DNA of 64,000 nucleotides, taken from Chryseobacterium rhizoplanae. GTDB taxonomy: Bacteria; Bacteroidota; Bacteroidia; Flavobacteriales; Weeksellaceae. The stretch is from NCBI RefSeq assembly GCF_900182655.1, contig NZ_FXTC01000009.1, forward strand, positions 144,566 through 208,565, in the 5' to 3' direction. Below, one piece after another: positions 26,130 through 35,076 of the stretch. Every line of letters starts with the position of its first letter. Positions within the stretch are counted from its first letter, which is position 1. A program made the translations under genes and the position numbers. Under the pieces are notes generated by a model. It did not search any database. It was not told the origin of the DNA and saw only the letters and a list, made by a program, of their open reading frames with translations.

Positions 26130-27467
26130 ATGAAGAAAAATTTAATCTTTCGGCTTTTCCTGCCGATGGTTCTCTTTACCCTGTTCCATTCCTGTATTCA
26201 TGATGAAACATTAGCTTCCTCAGATCCGGCTTCTAAAGAATACACCAATAAGAGCTTATGGAAAGAAGATGAAAAGTATATCATGAATGTCATGAAAATC
26301 TATGAGGATAATGAATTTAAGATCAAAAAAAGTAATGGCACTCCTTACTGGAACTATGCTACTACTGTGGACCAGTATGATGAAAGCTTTCTGATGGTAC
26401 CTGTAGTAGAGAACGGGAAAGTGGTATCTGTATTACAGGTTCCGAGACATCAGGATAAAGTGTATTTTATTTATACGTCTTCAGATGATGATATTTCTTT
26501 CTTTCAAAATCTGTTTTCTTCTAAACTAAAAAGAGTAATAGACACAAAAGTGAGTGATGAGGCCAGCAAGCTGGTTTGTACTACAAAGGTCTATTCTATA
26601 TGGTATCCTGATAATGAGTCTAATCCCGATCCTTCGAGCGGATCAGGACATTGGGGAACTTATCACGTCACCAACTGTACATTTTCACAAGCGGAAGCTT
26701 GCCTAGGTATTGTAGGGCCTAATGGAGAGTGTCTAGAAGGCGGCGGCGGTGGATATAATTATCCAATAGGAGGCGGAACTAATAATAACCCACCTGATCA
26801 ACAAAATCCCTGTGATAAGCTAAAAACACAAACTTCTAATATTACGTTTAAAAATAATATAACTTCCCTCGAAGGAAAAACTACTGACAGCTATGAAAGT
26901 GGTTATAGGATAGGAACTAATTCTGATGGATCTTTACAAAATCAATTATTACAAAATAAGCCTGGAACACAACAAGTGGATCTCAAAGCCTTCTCAAATA
27001 CAATAACATTAATGCATTCACATTATGACGAATTGTATCCAATGTTTTCACCAGGTGACATCATCTTCTTTAACCAATGGATTGTTTGGGCACAGAATTG
27101 GAACTCAGTACCTAAAAACATGCCTAAGATACCATTAAATAATCTTACATTCACCCTAGTAACAAGTAATGGAAATTATTCTTTTAATTTTGATGGAACA
27201 TCTACAATCCCTTTACCTAATTATACAATTCAAGAATTAGATAAATTGAATAAGGATTATATAGAAAATCTAAATAAAGCAGTTACTATAGGAAATGTAA
27301 GTGGAGATGCAAGTTATAATATGGAAAAGTTAGAAACAGAATTCCTTAAATTTATGAATGATAAAATGAAGATGGAGGGGCTGCAACTTTATAAAACCAC
27401 AACTAGTGGAAATTCATCATTAACTTTAGTAAATGGAACACGTCAGGAAACTGATTGTCCGAATTAA
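26130..27467 (+). CDS. Lipoprotein with conserved N-terminal region and possible JAMM-type C-terminal domain
   Basis: A 445-residue envelope protein. The signal sequence ends in a lipobox Cys (FHSC). Residues 25-170 form an uncharacterised region of a type common in Chryseobacterium lipoproteins. A Gly-rich linker (GGGGGYNYPIGGG) lies near residues 208-222. The C-terminal 215 residues contain MHSHYDELYPMFSPGDI: His296, His298, Ser307 and Asp310 approximate the HxH...SxxD zinc motif of JAMM/MPN metallopeptidases, with spacing one residue longer than usual. No known domain was otherwise recognised. The DNA after the linker is visibly richer in A+T than before it, as if the C-terminus had been swapped. 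The start is taken as MKKNLIF; an ATG two codons earlier is possible. Confidence 0.7.
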   Translation: MKKNLIFRLFLPMVLFTLFHSCIHDETLASSDPASKEYTNKSLWKEDEKYIMNVMKIYEDNEFKIKKSNGTPYWNYATTVDQYDESFLMVPVVENGKVVSVLQVPRHQDKVYFIYTSSDDDISFFQNLFSSKLKRVIDTKVSDEASKLVCTTKVYSIWYPDNESNPDPSSGSGHWGTYHVTNCTFSQAEACLGIVGPNGECLEGGGGGYNYPIGGGTNNNPPDQQNPCDKLKTQTSNITFKNNITSLEGKTTDSYESGYRIGTNSDGSLQNQLLQNKPGTQQVDLKAFSNTITLMHSHYDELYPMFSPGDIIFFNQWIVWAQNWNSVPKNMPKIPLNNLTFTLVTSNGNYSFNFDGTSTIPLPNYTIQELDKLNKDYIENLNKAVTIGNVSGDASYNMEKLETEFLKFMNDKMKMEGLQLYKTTTSGNSSLTLVNGTRQETDCPN

Positions 27468-27479
27468 AAAATTATAATT

Positions 27480-28043
27480 ATGAAACAAGCATTATTAATA
27501 TTACTAGTATTTATTACAATCTCATGTAATGCACAAATTTATCCTTTAAACTATAAAGAAGATGTTCCGAATGGAGCCTACTACAAAGACTTAGATGGTG
27601 AACTTGATAAATATGTTGGTTTATGGAAAGGAACATGGAATGGAAAGACAGTGTACTTAGAGTTAAAAAAAATTAAGGATTATAGTGATGGAACTCATCC
27701 ATATTACAAGGACAGGATATTGGGAGAACGAAAAATTATAGCTTCAAACGGGACTGTAGAAATTGATAGAATTTCTAATTTCGGAAGTGAGGGAACAGAG
27801 TTTTGGGGAATTGGGTTTAATTTAAAAAACGGAAATATAAAACGATTATATTTCTCTCCTAGAAACATGTGTAAAAAAACTGCAACTTTGGATATTACAA
27901 GTTTCACAGGAAGTCAAATGACTTTACATTTTGAATATCTTCCAAGTATTATAGATCCTAATTGTCAACATAACGCCTATGTAGATCAGTATGGAGATTT
28001 TCCTATTAATTTTCCGAAAGATATTGTATTAACAAAACAATAA
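27480..28043 (+). CDS. Small exported protein, possibly DUF6705-like
   Basis: A 187-residue protein with an export signal ending in SCNAQ (possible lipoprotein Cys at residue 16). The mature part has the pattern LDKYVGLWKGTWNGKTVYLEL followed by basic and aromatic strands, which I recall from small Chryseobacterium proteins labelled DUF6705; this is not certain. It lies 12 bases after the JAMM-like lipoprotein gene, shares its low GC content and ends in a good terminator, so it may act with that protein, for example as a protective partner. Confidence 0.65.
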   Translation: MKQALLILLVFITISCNAQIYPLNYKEDVPNGAYYKDLDGELDKYVGLWKGTWNGKTVYLELKKIKDYSDGTHPYYKDRILGERKIIASNGTVEIDRISNFGSEGTEFWGIGFNLKNGNIKRLYFSPRNMCKKTATLDITSFTGSQMTLHFEYLPSIIDPNCQHNAYVDQYGDFPINFPKDIVLTKQ

Positions 28044-28045
28044 AC

Positions 28046-28067
28046 AAAGCCTCTTCGGAGGCTTTTT
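28046..28067 (+). terminator. Terminator
   Basis: An 8-bp stem (AAAGCCTC with GAGGCTTT) with a TTCG tetraloop and T run, 2 bases after the stop of the small exported protein. Confidence 0.85.
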
Positions 28068-28080
28068 CAAATGATGAAAT

Positions 28081-29226
28081 ATGAAACGAATACTATTTAT
28101 TTTAATCTTTTTATCTACTTGGTTTAACGCTCAGGTTATAAAAGATTCAATTTTAGGGAAACCAAAATTCGTAAAAGAATACGTAGTTTTTCTAAATAAT
28201 TCTGGTCCATTTACCTTTATGAAGGGTGATGATGAATATGGACATGCTGTAATCATGACACCCAAAAACCTAAGAAGCAGAATGCGGGAGACATGGTTTG
28301 AAACAGATTTCTGCCGATATATAAATAATGAAACTTACTATGATAAAAACCGGAATATAACAAAAGAAACGTGGTATTACAAATCAGGAGAAATTGTTGA
28401 TGATTATGATTATACGTTTGATAGCCTTAATAGATTAATTGCAGAAAAAAGGAAAAACAAATATTCAGAATCATCTTTTCATTACTTTTTTAATGGAAAC
28501 AATAAAACTCCAAACTTTAAAGAAGCTTACTACAGAACTAAGGATAAGCCTATGGAAAAATACATAAGCAATCTTGAAAGTTTTAAGCCTCTGTATATAA
28601 CTAAATTTGATACTCTAACAAGAACAGACAGTATTTTTACAATAACAAATGATATTTGGAAAAAGGTAGGTGAGCGTTCTTATACTGAGGTTAAAGACTC
28701 TATTTATCATAAGAAACTAAATCGTGTAAAAATTTATGATAATCAGTATAGGGTAATTGAAGAAAAATCTTTCGATCATAAACTTGATTATGAAAACAAA
28801 AAAATATTTTTAAGCAAGCATATGAAATACGAATATGATAAATCTGGAAATCTAATACAGAGAGCTGAAATTAAAGACGGAAAGTACCATTATTATACTA
28901 TACTTGGAAACGGTAAAATAATCACAGAAGAAAAAGATGGTAATTATGAAAAACCCTCGTTTATTACTTATACTTATACCAAAGATCAAAAATTAGAAAG
29001 AACAACAGCACACTACAATAATAGTATTTGGTATGATATCCGATTTGAATATAAAGATAATTATATAAGTAAAATATTTTATTTAGATGAGAGAGATAAA
29101 AAAAATGAACCAACAGTAATTATTTTCAAATATAGGTTTGATAAGCAAAAAAACTGGACAGAAGTTATTAAGAATATAGATGGAAAAGATTTATATAAAT
29201 GGGTCAGAAAAATCGAATATTACTAA
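28081..29226 (+). CDS. Secreted protein with YD-like repeats
   Basis: A 381-residue protein with a signal peptide (cleaved near WFNAQ). The mature part is rich in Tyr, Lys and Asp and contains several weak YD/RHS-like units of the form KYEYDKSGNLIQR, YTFDSLNRLI and FEYKDNYIS, spread over residues 90-380. No catalytic motif and no toxin domain are seen, and it lacks a T9SS tail. It may be a surface or periplasmic beta-structured protein. Low GC content links it to the preceding two genes, but a terminator separates them. Confidence 0.65.
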   Translation: MKRILFILIFLSTWFNAQVIKDSILGKPKFVKEYVVFLNNSGPFTFMKGDDEYGHAVIMTPKNLRSRMRETWFETDFCRYINNETYYDKNRNITKETWYYKSGEIVDDYDYTFDSLNRLIAEKRKNKYSESSFHYFFNGNNKTPNFKEAYYRTKDKPMEKYISNLESFKPLYITKFDTLTRTDSIFTITNDIWKKVGERSYTEVKDSIYHKKLNRVKIYDNQYRVIEEKSFDHKLDYENKKIFLSKHMKYEYDKSGNLIQRAEIKDGKYHYYTILGNGKIITEEKDGNYEKPSFITYTYTKDQKLERTTAHYNNSIWYDIRFEYKDNYISKIFYLDERDKKNEPTVIIFKYRFDKQKNWTEVIKNIDGKDLYKWVRKIEYY

Positions 29227-29231
29227 AACTA

Positions 29232-29257
29232 CCCCTCAGAAATTCTGAGGGGATTTT
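29232..29257. terminator. Bidirectional terminator
   Basis: A 9-bp stem (CCCCTCAGA with TCTGAGGGG), loop of 3, followed by ATTTTAT, between convergent genes. Confidence 0.8.
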
Positions 29258-29263
29258 ATATTT

Positions 29264-30427
29264 TTAATACGTATCAAAAATATGTTTCAAGATTGCTTTA
29301 TCCTCTTCTGTTAAAGAAACTTTTCTCCTCGCCATGGCTCTTTCTGCCACTTCATATACTTTATCAAGTTTGAACCTTTCATCATCTTTCAATCCGCCCC
29401 ATGAGAAGTTTTCCACAAGATTGGGTGGAAAACCAGGTTTGAAGATATTGGAAGCAACACCAATTACCGTTCCTGTATTCAATTGGGTATTGATTGCTGT
29501 TTTGGAATGATCTCCCATGATTAATCCTGCAAACTGCAATCCTGTATCTTCAAAAGCTTTGGTTCTGTAGTTCCAGAATTTTACGTTTCCATAGTTGTTC
29601 TTCATATTCGAAGAATTGGTATCAGCTCCGAAATTACACCATTCTCCAATCACAGAGTTTCCTACAAAGCCTTCGTGTCCTTTACTCGAGTATCCGAATA
29701 TAATAATATTGTTGACTTCACCTCCTACTTTACAATGCGGTCCTACCGTAGTTGCCCCGTAGATCTTAGCCCCAAGATTAAATTTGGAATCATCACAAAG
29801 CGCTATTGGTCCGCGAAGATGACAGCCTTCCATGACCTCTGTGTTTTTACCGATATAAATCTTACCTGTTTTTGTATTGATTGTGGAGAATTCAATATAA
29901 GCTCCTTCTTCAATAAAGAGATCTTTTTTATCTCCTAAAAATCCATTGGTTGAAGATAATTCCTGCGAAGTTCTTCCTTTAGTCAGCAAATCAAAATCGA
30001 AATCAATAGCATGATGATTATAGGTAAACAGATCTTTTGGTCTTTTAAAGAAAATAAGATTCTCTTTAATATCCGTCATTTTTTCAATCTGGTTCAGAGA
30101 AAAGCCTTTCATATTGATTTTAGCCGCAATCAATTCGTCTTCATAAACCAATGCTTCTCCCTGCTTAAGGTCTTTAATCTGTTGAATTACAGTTTCTGTA
30201 GGGAGGAAATTCGGAACTAAAAAAAGACTTTCTTTTTCCTCCGGATTTTTAAATTTATCCTGAAGATATGTTTCCGTGAAGTAGGAAATCTCTGTGTTTT
30301 CCAGGATTTTCTGCCATCTTTCGGAGAATGTAAGAATTCCGCATCGCATTGCAGCAACCGGGCGGGTAAAAGTAAGCGGAAGAAAGTCTTCCCAATATTG
30401 TGCGTCTGAAAATACTATCTGCATCAT
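29264..30427 (-). CDS. GlmU-like sugar-nucleotide transferase with left-handed beta-helix
   Basis: A 387-residue cytosolic protein known in Bacteroidetes as GlmU family protein. The N-terminal 180 residues resemble a reduced nucleotidyltransferase domain (FSDAQYWEDFLPLTFTRPVA); residues 190-340 are hexapeptide repeats (for example IYIGKNTEVMEG, GATTVGPHCKVGG and VGNSVIGEWCNFG) that make an acyltransferase-like beta-helix. It is shorter than true GlmU (about 455 residues), so it should not be assumed to make UDP-GlcNAc. The first of two consecutive ATGs is used; the second would remove one residue. Promoter at 30465-30472. Confidence 0.85.
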   Translation of the reverse strand: MMQIVFSDAQYWEDFLPLTFTRPVAAMRCGILTFSERWQKILENTEISYFTETYLQDKFKNPEEKESLFLVPNFLPTETVIQQIKDLKQGEALVYEDELIAAKINMKGFSLNQIEKMTDIKENLIFFKRPKDLFTYNHHAIDFDFDLLTKGRTSQELSSTNGFLGDKKDLFIEEGAYIEFSTINTKTGKIYIGKNTEVMEGCHLRGPIALCDDSKFNLGAKIYGATTVGPHCKVGGEVNNIIIFGYSSKGHEGFVGNSVIGEWCNFGADTNSSNMKNNYGNVKFWNYRTKAFEDTGLQFAGLIMGDHSKTAINTQLNTGTVIGVASNIFKPGFPPNLVENFSWGGLKDDERFKLDKVYEVAERAMARRKVSLTEEDKAILKHIFDTY

Positions 30428-30464
30428 TCAGTTTTTAAGTTTAAAGTTTAAAATTCAAGGTTAA

Positions 30465-30472
30465 CAAATTTA
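30465..30472 (-). promoter_or_regulatory. TAnnTTTG promoter box for the GlmU-like gene
   Basis: The minus strand reads TAAATTTG, 37 bases before the first ATG and next to the rpmE2 terminator. Confidence 0.5.
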
Positions 30473-30473
30473 C

Positions 30474-30507
30474 AATAAAAAAAGTCTCCCAAAAATTGGA
30501 AGACTTT
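30474..30507 (-). terminator. Terminator of rpmE2
   Basis: Stem AAAGTCT with AGACTTT plus an inner CC-GG pair and one mismatch, followed by a T run on the minus strand. Confidence 0.7.
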
Positions 30508-30528
30508 AATATTTTAAGTGTACAAAAA

Positions 30529-30780
30529 TTACTTAGCGAATTTTTTGTATTTGTTCATGAACTTATCAACTCTACCTGCAGTGTCAACTAGTTTTACTTT
30601 ACCAGTGTAGAAAGGGTGAGAAGTTGAAGAGATTTCCATTTTGATTAATGGATATTCTTGTCCTTCAAACTCGATAGTGTCTTTTGTTTCTGCAGTAGAC
30701 TTGCAAAGAAACACCTCGTCGTTACTCATATCTTTGAAAACAACAAGTCTATAATTTTCTGGGTGGATTCCGTTTTTCAT
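30529..30780 (-). CDS. rpmE2: 50S ribosomal protein L31 type B
   Basis: An 83-residue ribosomal protein. It starts MKNGIHPENYR and shows the L31 signature SSTSHPFYTGK. There are no zinc-binding Cys pairs, so it is the C-minus, type B form. It is a single-gene unit with one of the clearest promoters in the window (30853-30882). Confidence 0.95.
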   Translation of the reverse strand: MKNGIHPENYRLVVFKDMSNDEVFLCKSTAETKDTIEFEGQEYPLIKMEISSTSHPFYTGKVKLVDTAGRVDKFMNKYKKFAK

Positions 30781-30852
30781 AATACTATTTTTAAAAAAAT
30801 TAAGTTTGCTTTCGAAATAGTAATGGATATTTCTCTGCTAAATTTTAGGTTG

Positions 30853-30882
30853 CAAAAATACAACATTTTTTTAAAATTCCAA
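30853..30882 (-). promoter_or_regulatory. Consensus Bacteroidetes promoter of rpmE2
   Basis: On the minus strand, TTG, a 19-base spacer and TATTTTTG fit the -33/-7 consensus in sequence and spacing. The predicted leader is about 68 bases, longer than most in this window. Confidence 0.75.
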
Positions 30883-30931
30883 ATACTGAATTCATTTTTT
30901 TTTATTGGTAAGAAATTTAAAGTATTTTCGT

Positions 30932-30939
30932 TAAATTTG
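30932..30939 (+). promoter_or_regulatory. TAnnTTTG promoter box for the beta-helix lipoprotein gene
   Basis: TAAATTTG lies 24 bases before the ATG at 30964, with a TTG at 30905-30907 (24-base spacer, longer than ideal). Confidence 0.5.
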
Positions 30940-30963
30940 GAACTTACTTAAACTTTAATTTCA

Positions 30964-32373
30964 ATGAAATTCAAATTATTACTGGCTTTTTCCTTCTGGA
31001 TGTTACTTGTAGCAGTATCATGTAATAAGGATGATATTACGTTTGACAGCCCTACCCAGCAGCTAAGTTTCTCAAGGGATACGGTATTCTGTGACACGGT
31101 ATATCATCAGGTACGTTCAGAAACCTATGTAGTAAAAGTATATAATAATGAAGATAAGGATATCATGATCCCAAGGGTGAATCTTGAAAAAGGCGCCGCT
31201 TCATTATATAGAATCAATGTAGACGGAAAACCTGGATACGATTTTAAAAATGTTCCTTTAAGAAAGAAAGACAGTCTTTATATTTTTGTTGAAATTGCCC
31301 CGGAAGCTACCGGACCAGAAGCGATTGCTGAGGACAAAGTTCTTTTTACCAGCCCAACCGGACAACAGCATGTCACTTTATTTTCTGTAGTTCAGGATGC
31401 TGAATTTTTTATTCAGACTCCCGGCAACCCGAATATAATTACCAATTCCACAACATGGAATAACAATAAGGCAAAGATCATCTACGGAAACCTTACCATC
31501 AATCCAAGTGTAACGTTGGATATTAATCCTGGAACTAAGGTATACTTCCACAAAAACAGCGGAATGAAAGTTTCTTCCGGAGCGGTTTTAAATATCAACG
31601 GAACGCAGGCTGACCAGGTTATTCTTCGTGGAGACAGGAATGATACTTATTATGATACGATTCCTAAAAACTGGAATTCTATTAAAATGGAAGCGAATTC
31701 TACACTTAAGATGAACCATGCAAGACTTTTCGGAGGAACAAGAGGTCTTGATATGAGACAAACGAATGCTACCATCACCAATTCATTCATCCATACTTTC
31801 TTTGAATATGGAATTTACGCTGTAGGTTCTACTGTGAATGCCAATAATCTTGTGATGAACAATTGTGGTTTATCATGTGTAGGTATTTTCAGAGGAGGAA
31901 AACACAGCTATACTCACGCTACGATTGCCAACTACTCCAGAACAATGAGCTCTTTTGACAGAAGCGGAATTTTTGCAGCCAATGAATGGAAGAATGATGC
32001 AGGACAATCAGAACAGGGCGCTTTACAGCTGCTTGATATTAAAAACAGTATTGTATATTCTGACAGGGATGATGCTGTTCATTTTGAACAGACTCCAGGG
32101 CAGCAGTTTGAATTCTTACTTCAAAATTCATTAATCAAATATACGAGTGCAACAGGATCCGGCTTCACTTTTGACAACAATCCGAATGTGATACAAACAA
32201 CAAAGAATACCGATCCACAGTTTGTCAATTATTTTATGGCTAAAATGAATTTAAGAGTAAAGCCTGGTTCTCCAGCCCTTGGAAAAGGAAATGCAGCTGT
32301 TGCAGCAACAGTACCTTCCGATATTGTCGGTGTATCCAGAACTACAAACCCAACGCTTGGAGCTTATCAATAA
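30964..32373 (+). CDS. Right-handed beta-helix lipoprotein
   Basis: A 469-residue protein with a lipoprotein signal (AVSCNK, Cys at residue 20). Residues 25-150 look like an Ig-like or adhesin-type beta domain. Residues 160-470 form a parallel beta-helix, shown by spaced runs such as GNLTINPSVTLDINPGTKVYF, MKVSSGAVLNINGTQ, and NATITNSFIHTFFEYGIYA. No pectinase active site is evident. The stop overlaps the following MazG gene start by one base (TAATG), so the two are in one operon. The function is unknown; surface polysaccharide binding is possible. Confidence 0.8.
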   Translation: MKFKLLLAFSFWMLLVAVSCNKDDITFDSPTQQLSFSRDTVFCDTVYHQVRSETYVVKVYNNEDKDIMIPRVNLEKGAASLYRINVDGKPGYDFKNVPLRKKDSLYIFVEIAPEATGPEAIAEDKVLFTSPTGQQHVTLFSVVQDAEFFIQTPGNPNIITNSTTWNNNKAKIIYGNLTINPSVTLDINPGTKVYFHKNSGMKVSSGAVLNINGTQADQVILRGDRNDTYYDTIPKNWNSIKMEANSTLKMNHARLFGGTRGLDMRQTNATITNSFIHTFFEYGIYAVGSTVNANNLVMNNCGLSCVGIFRGGKHSYTHATIANYSRTMSSFDRSGIFAANEWKNDAGQSEQGALQLLDIKNSIVYSDRDDAVHFEQTPGQQFEFLLQNSLIKYTSATGSGFTFDNNPNVIQTTKNTDPQFVNYFMAKMNLRVKPGSPALGKGNAAVAATVPSDIVGVSRTTNPTLGAYQ

Positions 32374-32699
32374 TGGAAATTACTGAGTTACAGAAGCAGG
32401 TAGATGAATGGATCAAAACCATTGGGGTAAGATACTTTAATGAACTTACCAACATGGCAATGCTGACAGAAGAAGTAGGTGAAGTGGCAAGAATCATTGC
32501 CAGAAGATATGGTGAACAAAGCGAAAAGGAAAGCGATAAAACGAAAGACCTTGGTGAAGAGCTGGCAGATGTACTTTTTGTAACGTTATGTCTGGCCAAT
32601 CAGACCGGAGTGAACCTGCAGGATGCTTTTGACCGAAAAATGAAAATCAAGACGGACCGGGATAAAGACCGGCATCAGAACAACGAAAAATTGAAATAA
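32373..32699 (+). CDS. MazG-like nucleotide pyrophosphohydrolase
   Basis: A 108-residue all-alpha NTP pyrophosphohydrolase. Metal-binding residues are Glu33, Glu34 and Glu37 (EEVGEVA) and Glu63 with Asp66 (ELADVLF). It would convert NTPs to NMPs and pyrophosphate, cleaning damaged or non-canonical nucleotides. It overlaps the lipoprotein gene by one base and is followed by a hairpin with a T run. Confidence 0.87.
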   Translation: MEITELQKQVDEWIKTIGVRYFNELTNMAMLTEEVGEVARIIARRYGEQSEKESDKTKDLGEELADVLFVTLCLANQTGVNLQDAFDRKMKIKTDRDKDRHQNNEKLK

Positions 32700-32708
32700 T
32701 TATAAATG

Positions 32709-32752
32709 ATGAGTTATGAATAATACCTAAATTTGTAACTCATTATTTTTTT
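32709..32752 (+). terminator. Terminator after the MazG-like gene
   Basis: Stem ATGAGTTA with TAACTCAT, loop of about 19 bases, then ATTTTTTT. The loop contains the promoter box of aroA. Confidence 0.65.
32728..32735 (+). promoter_or_regulatory. TAnnTTTG promoter box for aroA
   Basis: TAAATTTG, 35 bases before the aroA ATG, inside the loop of the preceding terminator. Confidence 0.4.
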
Positions 32753-32770
32753 AAGATAATGTAGATCATA

Positions 32771-33991
32771 ATGAAGCTAGAAAAATCAAAATTATCAGGA
32801 GGAAAAACAGTACAGATCAGCGGTTCGAAAAGTATTTCGAATCGTTTATTGATTCTGGAAAGCCTGTTCAGCAATATAAAAATCGGAAATCTATCCAATT
32901 CTCAGGATACTCAATTGCTAAAAAAAGCGTTATCTGAGGATACCGAAGTGGTAGACATTCATCATGCAGGAACTGCCATGCGTTTTCTTACTTCTTATTA
33001 TTCTATTCAAGAGGGTAAGACCACTATTCTTACCGGTTCGGGGAGAATGAAAGAAAGGCCTATCAAAAATCTGGTAAGTGCTTTGAGGGATCTTGGAGTA
33101 GAAATTGAATATATGGAGAACGAAGGTTTCCCCCCTTTAAAAATTACAGGAAAAAAGATCACTCAGACTTCCGTGAATGTTCCGGCTAATATTTCAAGCC
33201 AGTTTATCACCTCTCTGCTTCTTGTTGCAGGAAAACTTGAAAACGGATTAGAGATTAATCTTGTGGGAGAAGTGACTTCAAGATCTTATATTGAAATGAC
33301 CCTTGATATTCTGACAAAATTTGGCATTCAAAGCAGTTTTGAAGGAAATACCATCAAAGTAGAGCCTTTCACTCCTGACAATAATGAAATAGTACAGTAT
33401 GAAGTGGAAAGCGACTGGAGTTCGGCTTCTTACTTCTACTCTATCTGCGCGTTGGGAAGAGAAACCATTCATCTGAAAAGTTTTTACAAGGAATCAACAC
33501 AGGGAGATTCTGCAATTGCCAACATCTATGAGAAGTTCTTCGGGATTAAAACAACATTCTCTAAAGATGAGCATCAACTAACACTGGAACCTCAGCCAGA
33601 TTTTTCTTTTCCTGAAAAAATTGTTCTGGATATGAATGACTGTCCTGATATTGCACAGACGCTTTGTGTAACGGCAGCCGCCTTAAAAATACCTTTCGAT
33701 ATTTCAGGATTGGGAACTTTAAGAGTAAAGGAAACCGACAGACTTCTTGCTTTATATAATGAACTGCAAAAACTAGGTACTGAAACAGAAATTACAGATC
33801 TGACGATTAAATCAATCAGTTTTGGAGAGCCACAAGACCATATTTCTATTAAGACCTACCAGGATCACAGAATGGCCATGAGTTTTGCACCATTTTGTCT
33901 GATCGGAGAACTCAATATTGAAGATGAAGATGTAGTGGAAAAGTCTTATCCAATGTTCTGGAAAGATCTTGAGAGCATACTGACTCATTAA
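32771..33991 (+). CDS. aroA: 3-phosphoshikimate 1-carboxyvinyltransferase (EPSP synthase)
   Basis: A 406-residue enzyme of the shikimate pathway that joins shikimate-3-phosphate and PEP. Family marks are GSKSISNR near the start (Lys20, Arg25 contact the substrates), a GTAMRF segment, SSQFITSLLL, and DHRMAMSF at residues 365-372. It is somewhat shorter than the typical 430 residues, as is usual in Bacteroidetes. No other aro gene is next to it, so it is encoded alone. Confidence 0.95.
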   Translation: MKLEKSKLSGGKTVQISGSKSISNRLLILESLFSNIKIGNLSNSQDTQLLKKALSEDTEVVDIHHAGTAMRFLTSYYSIQEGKTTILTGSGRMKERPIKNLVSALRDLGVEIEYMENEGFPPLKITGKKITQTSVNVPANISSQFITSLLLVAGKLENGLEINLVGEVTSRSYIEMTLDILTKFGIQSSFEGNTIKVEPFTPDNNEIVQYEVESDWSSASYFYSICALGRETIHLKSFYKESTQGDSAIANIYEKFFGIKTTFSKDEHQLTLEPQPDFSFPEKIVLDMNDCPDIAQTLCVTAAALKIPFDISGLGTLRVKETDRLLALYNELQKLGTETEITDLTIKSISFGEPQDHISIKTYQDHRMAMSFAPFCLIGELNIEDEDVVEKSYPMFWKDLESILTH

Positions 33992-34001
33992 TAAAAACTA
34001 T

Positions 34002-34051
34002 AAATGTGGTAATTTGAAGATGATTATTTTTTCGGATTACCACATTTTTAA
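34002..34051 (+). terminator. Terminator of aroA
   Basis: A 12-bp stem (AAATGTGGTAAT with ATTACCACATTT) enclosing a 22-base loop, followed by a short T run, 10 bases after the aroA stop. Confidence 0.65.
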
Positions 34052-34065
34052 TTATACTGATAATC

Positions 34066-34746
34066 ATGAAATCTGTCTTTCACTTTTTGATATTCTTATC
34101 TGTGACGAACTTATCTGCTCAGAAGCTGAAAAATTTTTTGGTTCCGAAAGGTTATACCCAGATTGCAGAAGCCAAAGGCGATCTTGACAAAGATGGAAAA
34201 GATGAAACTGTCCTGGTATTTAATACGAATATAAAAGTATCAGACAACCAAAAACCGGAAGGTACAAGTGACTATAAAAGGGTTTTCTATATTCTGAAAA
34301 AGGAAAACAGTGGTCTGAAAATATGGAAAGAAAATTCTGACATCCTTTTTTCAAGCGAATTCGGATTTTATCCTTCTGACAATACTCTTACAATCGATAT
34401 AAAAAATAATTGTCTTATTATTGAACAGCAGTTTTTTACCAATTCAAGGCATACCCAGCAATATAAACATACCTTCAGATTTCAGAACGGAGATTTTTAT
34501 CTGATAGGTTTGTACGATCATTTTGAAGACACCTGTGATTTCAGTTTCACGAATGAAATCAATTTTTCTACAGGCCAGGTGATTGTTGACAGAGAATATT
34601 CATCCTGTGATGATGACACCAAAGTACCCGAAAACTCACACAAAGAGTTTACTCATAAATTCCCTGCTCTTATTAAAATGAATGATTTCTTTATCGGAGA
34701 CCACAAGTTCAGGCTTCCCGGCTTGAAGGAGGATTTTGTGTTTTAA
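34066..34746 (+). CDS. Secreted protein of unknown function with a Ca-binding-like loop
   Basis: A 226-residue protein with a signal peptide (NLSAQ). Near residue 42 it carries GDLDKDGKDE, the DxDxDG type of calcium loop found in FG-GAP/VCBS and dockerin-like proteins. The rest is a beta-rich domain with two Cys residues and no family I recognise. It has no T9SS tail and would remain in the periplasm or outer membrane. It is monocistronic. Confidence 0.65.
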   Translation: MKSVFHFLIFLSVTNLSAQKLKNFLVPKGYTQIAEAKGDLDKDGKDETVLVFNTNIKVSDNQKPEGTSDYKRVFYILKKENSGLKIWKENSDILFSSEFGFYPSDNTLTIDIKNNCLIIEQQFFTNSRHTQQYKHTFRFQNGDFYLIGLYDHFEDTCDFSFTNEINFSTGQVIVDREYSSCDDDTKVPENSHKEFTHKFPALIKMNDFFIGDHKFRLPGLKEDFVF

Positions 34747-35076
34747 GATGGAAATCTTCCGCTTAATTTTAAACACAAAGTAAAAACAATACTGCCGCAA
34801 TATTAAAATATGCAAAGAGGCCGACCTATGTCGTTGACGAAGCTTGATTTATACATCGGCTTAGAAAGAATCAATTTCATTGATTTCATCTTTGCTTCCT
34901 TTCTATTTCCGGAACCAAAATAAACGTTGTGTTAATAAAAACCGGTCTTCTTTCTTCCAGCTTCCATCATTCAACTCCCCGACTTTATATCAACTTAATC
35001 ATCTCTTAAAGTTAAATTAACTCCTCATGTTTTGATATATTCTTATTTTTAAGCTGCATTAAAAAATAAAAAAACT
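34747..35076. other. Intergenic region before the PI-PLC gene
   Basis: About 330 bases with no convincing gene. A copy of the CTTCCAGCTTCC motif lies at 34954-34965, which recurs at 45.5-45.7 kb. No promoter consensus or hairpin stands out. Confidence 0.5.
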
